From Chloroflexota bacterium (GTDB lineage: Bacteria; Chloroflexota; Limnocylindria; P2-11E), in the NCBI GenBank assembly GCA_028876375.1, contig JAGWSB010000007.1, positions 1 through 50,747 of the forward strand: 50,747 bases of DNA. The letters are read 5' to 3'. Position 1 is the stretch's first letter, and the number at the start of each line of letters is the position of its first letter. Below the pieces are notes generated by a model, which saw only the letters and a list, made by a program, of their open reading frames with translations, did not search any database and was not told where the DNA came from. A program made the position numbers and the translations under genes. This document shows positions 46,059 through 50,747 of the stretch, piece by piece.

Positions 46059-46796
46059 TTACTCCCACCCGAGCCGGCGGAGCCGCCAGCCGACGGCGCC
46101 GAACCAGACGAGCATCAGCATGCCGTACAGGGCGTACCCGCCTTCGATGACCGGCCGCAGTGCCTCGCTTGCGATCCCTATCGCACCAGTCGCGATACCG
46201 AGGGCCGCGATCCAGCGGGCGAAGGGAGCCCTCAGCATCGCCGCGGACGTGATGAGCATCGCGACCGGCGCGAGCACGCCCACGACGGTCGGCGTTCGGT
46301 CGATCGCGATGAGGCCCTCCGCCGCCGCCACGAACAGGGCTCGCTGGCTCGGATCCGACGCCGCTGTCCACTGGTCGCTGAGGTAGACGAGTGCGGGGGC
46401 GCCGGTGCTCGTGGTCGGCATGGCGAGGGTGAGCGCCCACGCCGCAGCGCCGAGCGCCGCGCCGAGCGTGGCCAGGCCGCGGTCGGGCTCACGCAGCGCG
46501 GGATAGAGCGCGACGTAGACGACCATCGCGAAGAGGCCCGGGACCAGCCAGAGCTGCTGCTGAACGACGTACAGGCTCCGGTGCTCCGCGATGTATGCAA
46601 GCGTCGCCTCGCCTCCGGTGACCGGCGCCGGCGGCGTGACGATGGCCAGGACGGTAGCGGTGACGATGAACGCGAGGAAGAGACCGGCCGATGCGGCGCC
46701 GCTCCGGTAGAGCGTCCTCCACGCCGGCGCGCTGGCGACCCCCGCGGCCGTCCGGATCTCGCCCTTTCGAAGCGAAGCTGTGGCGGTCGCGGTCAC
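46059..46796 (-). CDS. DUF4386-like membrane protein
   Basis: About 6-7 TMs; WRTLYRSGAASAGLFLAFIVTATVLAIV, TPTVVGVLAPVAMLITSAAML. Confidence 0.55.
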   Translation of the reverse strand: MTATATASLRKGEIRTAAGVASAPAWRTLYRSGAASAGLFLAFIVTATVLAIVTPPAPVTGGEATLAYIAEHRSLYVVQQQLWLVPGLFAMVVYVALYPALREPDRGLATLGAALGAAAWALTLAMPTTSTGAPALVYLSDQWTAASDPSQRALFVAAAEGLIAIDRTPTVVGVLAPVAMLITSAAMLRAPFARWIAALGIATGAIGIASEALRPVIEGGYALYGMLMLVWFGAVGWRLRRLGWE

Positions 46797-46881
46797 CGGC
46801 TCGCGCTCCCTCCTCGGTCCTCGGCACGTACGGTGCTCGGTCGCACGGGTCTCGCGATAGAGCCGGACCGCCCCGACTCAA

Positions 46882-47223
46882 GTGCACGGACCGGACGCCT
46901 TCAGGGACCAGGCGGGAACACGCAAGCTCCAGCTGAAGATCGGCGGCCTGCGCTGCTCGCTCTGCGCCGCGACGATCGAGCAGGCCATGCGGCGAACGAA
47001 GGGTGCGCGGTCCGTGAGCGTCGACCTCGCCCACGAAGAAGCACGAGCCTCGCGCTATGCGGGATGGATCAGCGGACCGGACCGACCTGCCGTGCGGAGA
47101 GGTCGCGCTGGGACCACGATCGTGTCGGCGAGACGGCGGATCTCGCGCCGCAGCCGTAGCTCGCACGAACGCCGCGGCTCAGTTGACCCACCGGCGGAGG
47201 TCACAGGGGGTGCAGTGGGATAG
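46882..47223 (+). pseudogene. Heavy-metal-associated (HMA) domain ORF, probably degenerate
   Basis: KLQLKIGGLRCSLCAATIEQAMRRTKGARSVSVDLAHEEA is an HMA CxxC domain; the second half is Arg-rich and degenerate. Confidence 0.5.
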
Positions 47224-47363
47224 GCATGGTGGAGCATGCGGACCACTCTGTGCCAGCCAAGCAGTTGGGTGCATAGGACAGAAGTACTGTCTCGGTACTA
47301 GCACACCCGGGTCGCTGATCCGCAGCTTCGGAACGACCGCACGAAGGGCGCGCTGTGGCGTCG

Positions 47364-48476
47364 TCATTGCACCAGCGAAAGCAGCGGCGGACCGAGGAAC
47401 ACGATCAGCAGCGCGGGCAGGACGCAGAACGTGAGCGGGAAGAGCAGGAGGACGGGCAGGCGCCTCGAGGCCGCCTCGGCGCGGCGACGATCCGACTCGC
47501 GCAGCGCGTCCGCCTGGAGGACGAGAAGATCAGCGAGCGGCGCGCCGAAGCGCACCGATGACACGATGAGCGCCGCGACGCGCGCCTCGGCGGGTCCCGC
47601 GGAGCCGAACGCCGCGAAAGCGCGACGGGTCCCCTGGCCGAGGGCGAGGTCGGCGAGGAGCTGACGCGCCTCGACGAGCCGGCCGACCGCGGGCGCGCGG
47701 TCGACGAGAGCGCGCAGCGCCTGCTCGAACGTCATCCCCGAGTCGAGCCCGACGACGACCGCGTCGAGGAGCGAGGCGAGCGCGGATCCCGTCTGAGGGA
47801 CACGCAGCAGCCGACGCAGCCAGACCGCGGCGACGATCTCGAGCACGATCGCGACGAGCAGGAGCGCGCGGCCCCGGTCGAGCAGGATCGGCACGTAGTC
47901 GGGCATCGACGCTGCGAAGAAGACCGCGCCGAGCGGCGCGAGGAGAACGAGGACCATCGCCGAGGCGCGACCCTGCGCGGTGAGCGCCGCCTGCTCCTCC
48001 TCGAGCGCGAGCCGTCCGCGCAGGAGGGCCTCGACACGAGCGAGGCTGCGGCGCACACGGCCGCCGGCCCGCGCGAAGGACGCGAGCACGATCGCGACGG
48101 GAGCGACGTCCTCATCCGGGACCACGCCGCGGTACGCGCCGAGGGCCTCGGCGAGCGGAACCCCGAGGGCGAGGGACGCCGCGACGCGCCGCGTCGGCGC
48201 GGCGAGCGACGAGGGCAATGCCGGCGCGGTCTCGGCGAACGCCTGCTGCAGCGACAGCCCGCTCGATATCGCCGACGCGAGAGACCCGACGAACGCGGGC
48301 AGCGCCTCGCGCGAGGCGCGCCTGTCGCGTCCGCGTCGCCATGCCGCGCGAGCACGGTCGGCGACGCCGCGGCCTGCGGCGGGATCGAGCGCCGCGGCAG
48401 CGACCGCGATCGCGGCGAGCACGAGGGCGAGGGTCAGCGGTCCACTCGCCGCAGCGAATAGGAGCCGTCCACGCAC
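47364..48476 (-). CDS. Fused TadB-TadC (two T2SSF domains), Tad locus 2
   Basis: Domain 1 LPAFVGSLASAISSGLSLQQAFAETAPALPSSL...EEEQAALTAQGRASAMVLVLLAPLGAVFF; domain 2 LLDAVVVGLDSGMTFEQALRALVDRAP...SRRLPVLLLFPLTFCVLPALLIVFLGPP. Confidence 0.85.
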   Translation of the reverse strand: MRGRLLFAAASGPLTLALVLAAIAVAAAALDPAAGRGVADRARAAWRRGRDRRASREALPAFVGSLASAISSGLSLQQAFAETAPALPSSLAAPTRRVAASLALGVPLAEALGAYRGVVPDEDVAPVAIVLASFARAGGRVRRSLARVEALLRGRLALEEEQAALTAQGRASAMVLVLLAPLGAVFFAASMPDYVPILLDRGRALLLVAIVLEIVAAVWLRRLLRVPQTGSALASLLDAVVVGLDSGMTFEQALRALVDRAPAVGRLVEARQLLADLALGQGTRRAFAAFGSAGPAEARVAALIVSSVRFGAPLADLLVLQADALRESDRRRAEAASRRLPVLLLFPLTFCVLPALLIVFLGPPLLSLVQ

Positions 48477-49546
48477 CCGTCGAGCTCAGCGACCTCCACG
48501 ATCCGCCGGCGGCCGGACGCGTCGCGCTCCTGATGGACGACGACGTCGATCCCGTGCCCGATCTGCTCGCGGACGGCGGCGAGCGGGATGTCGATACCGG
48601 CCATGAGCGCCATCGTCTCGAGGCGGACCAGGGCGTTGTACGGATCGTTCGCGTGAGCCGTCGTCAGGGAGCCACGATGTCCGGTGTTCATCGCCTGGAG
48701 CATGTCGAGCGCCTCGCCGCCACGGACCTCCCCGACGAGGATCCGATCGGGACGCATACGCAGTGCGTTCCGGAGGAGCGTGCGCACGTCGATCGCGCCG
48801 AGGCCTTCGACGCTGGGCGCGCGCGTCTCCAGCGACACGACGTTCGCCTGCGGGAGCCGCAGCTCCGCGGAATCCTCGATCGTCACGATCCGCTCGTCCG
48901 CCCCGATGGCGTATGCGAGCGCGTTGAGCGTCGTCGTCTTGCCGCTCGACGTGCCGCCGGACACGAGGATGCTCCGACGAGCGCGGACGGCGTCGACGAG
49001 ATACGCGACCATGCTCTCCGTCGCGGTGCCCAGGCGCACGAGGTCATCCGGCGCGAACGGCCGCGCGGAGAAGCGGCGGATCGTGAGCACCGGACCGGCG
49101 AGCGAGATCGGCGGGATCACGGCGTGGACGCGCGAACCGTCCGGGAGACGCGCGTCGACCAGCGGGTCGGCGTGATCGATCCGCCGTCCGAGTGGCGCGA
49201 CGAGCCGCTCGATGAGGATGAGGATCTCCTCGGGGTCCGAGAAGCGGATGGGGATCCGCTCGAGCACGCCATCGCGCTCGACCCACACCCCGCGTGTTCC
49301 GTTGACCATGACCTCGCTGACGTGCTCGTCACGCAGCAGCGGGGCGAGCTCGCCAAGCCCGAACAGCCGATCCTCGAGCCAGCGCTCGAGCGCGCGCATC
49401 TCGCCGGACGGCACCACGACGCGCTCCGCGGCGAGAGCCTCGCGGAGGAGCGGCGCGAGCCGCTCCCGCTGTGGTCGGCCGTCCGGCGCGTCACGGAGCC
49501 GCTCGAAGATGGCCCGTTCCAGCCGCGCGCGGAGGGCGAGCGTCAT
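48434..49546 (-). CDS. CpaF/TadA ATPase, Tad locus 2
   Basis: VSEVMVNGTRGVWVERDG, SILVSGGTSSGKTTTLNALAYAIGADERIVTIEDSAELRL, LRMRPDRILVGEVRGGEALDMLQAMNTGHRGSLTTAHAND. Confidence 0.95.
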   Translation of the reverse strand: MTLALRARLERAIFERLRDAPDGRPQRERLAPLLREALAAERVVVPSGEMRALERWLEDRLFGLGELAPLLRDEHVSEVMVNGTRGVWVERDGVLERIPIRFSDPEEILILIERLVAPLGRRIDHADPLVDARLPDGSRVHAVIPPISLAGPVLTIRRFSARPFAPDDLVRLGTATESMVAYLVDAVRARRSILVSGGTSSGKTTTLNALAYAIGADERIVTIEDSAELRLPQANVVSLETRAPSVEGLGAIDVRTLLRNALRMRPDRILVGEVRGGEALDMLQAMNTGHRGSLTTAHANDPYNALVRLETMALMAGIDIPLAAVREQIGHGIDVVVHQERDASGRRRIVEVAELDGCVDGSYSLRRVDR

Positions 49547-50481
49547 GAAGCGTCGATCGCGACGAGCTCAGCGATCTCGTCGTACGCGCGGCCGAGCGCG
49601 CCGCCGACGCGCTTCGGCGCGCCTGCCGCCGAGCGGATCGCCGACGGATCCTCCGGCAGGTTCCGCAGCAGCGACTTCCCGGCGATGAGGTCGGACCGGC
49701 AGCGCGAGCCGACGAGCCACACGCGCTCGTCCTCATCCTCGATCTCGGCGAGCCGCGTCGCTGACGCGGGGTCGTCCGCGACGACGAGCAACAAGCGATC
49801 CGCCAGGTCGCGCAGCGCACGCGTCCGCTCGTCGCTCACGGGCGGGGCATCGACGATGACGAGCTCCGCGAGGCCGGCCGCGGCGCGAACGGCGGATAGC
49901 GCGAGGGTCACGCTGGGCATCGCGGAAGCACCTCCGATGAGGCGCAGGCGCTCATCCTCCGCGGCGACCACGGCGAGGTGCTCCGACGTCAGCTCGTCCG
50001 CGAGGCCCTCGAGATCGGACCACGACCCGCCCGCGAGCCCCAGCCACCAGCCCGCGGCGCCGGACCCGGTCAGATCGACGACCGCGACCGATGACCGCGC
50101 GGCGAGGCGGGTCGCAAGGCCGGCCGCGAGGAGCGTCCGGCCGACGCCGCCGCTCAGCCCGGTCACGACGATGGTGCGCGTCGCACGCCGCGGAGCGGCG
50201 GGCAGCGCCGCCGCCACGAGCGGACCGATGCGCGCCGCGTCCGCCGTGTCGGCGAGCGGGACGCCGACCCCGAGGGCGCGCAGGAGCTCACCATGGGCAG
50301 CTCCGCCGACGGCCACGCGCGGGATGGCCGTGTCGTAGCGCCCCGCGAGTGCGATGGCGTCGGCGTCGGCGAGGTCGACCAGTACGAGCTCCGGTGCGTC
50401 GTCGACCCTCTCGATCCCGAGGACGCGGACCGCGTCGTCGAATGTGCCGCCGCAGACCGCCGCACGCGGTGGCCGCCTCAT
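49543..50481 (-). CDS. CpaE/TadZ-like MinD-family ATPase, Tad locus 2
   Basis: TRTIVVTGLSGGVGRTLLAAGLATRLAARSSVAVVDL, LAELVIVDAPP; degenerate receiver-like N-terminus. Confidence 0.8.
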   Translation of the reverse strand: MRRPPRAAVCGGTFDDAVRVLGIERVDDAPELVLVDLADADAIALAGRYDTAIPRVAVGGAAHGELLRALGVGVPLADTADAARIGPLVAAALPAAPRRATRTIVVTGLSGGVGRTLLAAGLATRLAARSSVAVVDLTGSGAAGWWLGLAGGSWSDLEGLADELTSEHLAVVAAEDERLRLIGGASAMPSVTLALSAVRAAAGLAELVIVDAPPVSDERTRALRDLADRLLLVVADDPASATRLAEIEDEDERVWLVGSRCRSDLIAGKSLLRNLPEDPSAIRSAAGAPKRVGGALGRAYDEIAELVAIDAS

Positions 50482-50747
50482 CGGAGCGAGCGCAGGAGCG
50501 GGACGAGCGACAGGCCACGAGCGCGCGCGCCCGCGATCGCCGCCGCGTCGTCCGCGGTGAGCTCGACGACGACCGCGCGATCGTCGGAGGAGAGGACGCG
50601 GAGGCCGCTCGCGATAGGCGCCGCCCGCTCGCCGACACGCGTCCCGAGCAGGTCGAGGATGTCGTCGTCGCGAAGCCCGGGTAGCGGTGCGGTCAGCCAG
50701 GACGTCGGGATGGCGAACGCCCACGTGCGCTCGCCGAGGCGCTCCGC
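50478..50747 (-). CDS. C-terminal part of a CpaB/RcpC-like protein (5' end outside window)
   Basis: Minus-strand AERLGERTWAFAIPTSWLTAPLPGLRDDDILDLLGTRVGERAAPIASGLRVLSSDDRAVVVELTADDAAAIAGARARGLSLVPLLRSLR*; ATGA overlap with the next gene. Confidence 0.55.
   Translation of the reverse strand, partial: AERLGERTWAFAIPTSWLTAPLPGLRDDDILDLLGTRVGERAAPIASGLRVLSSDDRAVVVELTADDAAAIAGARARGLSLVPLLRSLR

Overview
GC-rich bacterial chromosomal window with dense coding. Gene content and codon usage look Chloroflexota/Actinobacteriota-like, but I did not test this. Most very long ORFs in the supplied track are antisense or out-of-frame read-through; I picked coding frames by recognisable protein motifs. Main content, left to right: GH57/DUF1957 glucan branching enzyme (truncated by the window edge); MBL-fold hydrolase; extracellular solute-binding lipoprotein; secreted four-repeat protein; NarL-type two-component system; two esterases, one fused to an OpgC-type acyltransferase; PAP2-family protein; two exported proteins; DHA2 MFS + MarR; half-size CtaA/COX15-like protein; tRNA-Thr(CGT); MarR + ABC exporter; two endonuclease III paralogs; ECF sigma + zinc anti-sigma; tiny Lys-rich peptide gene; ornithine cyclodeaminase family; complete liv branched-chain amino acid ABC operon; cca; YtxH; prfB with an intact +1 frameshift site; Cys-rich small protein; two tandem Lgt paralogs; secA; prs; PHP hydrolase; comF/DUF192; a Tad pilus locus; several membrane proteins; and a second, divergent Tad locus with a fused TadB-TadC, cut by the window end. 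The best leads for something undescribed are the 19-aa poly-Lys peptide gene with an 11-nt Shine-Dalgarno match and its own terminator, the OpgC-esterase fusion with an adjacent paralogous esterase, the half-size CtaA-like protein lacking its second histidine, the second Tad locus, and several operator-like palindromes (7-2-7 site before the NarL-type operon, parS-like palindrome inside tadB, inverted repeats flanking the liv promoter). No CRISPR array, rRNA, IS element or prophage was seen.
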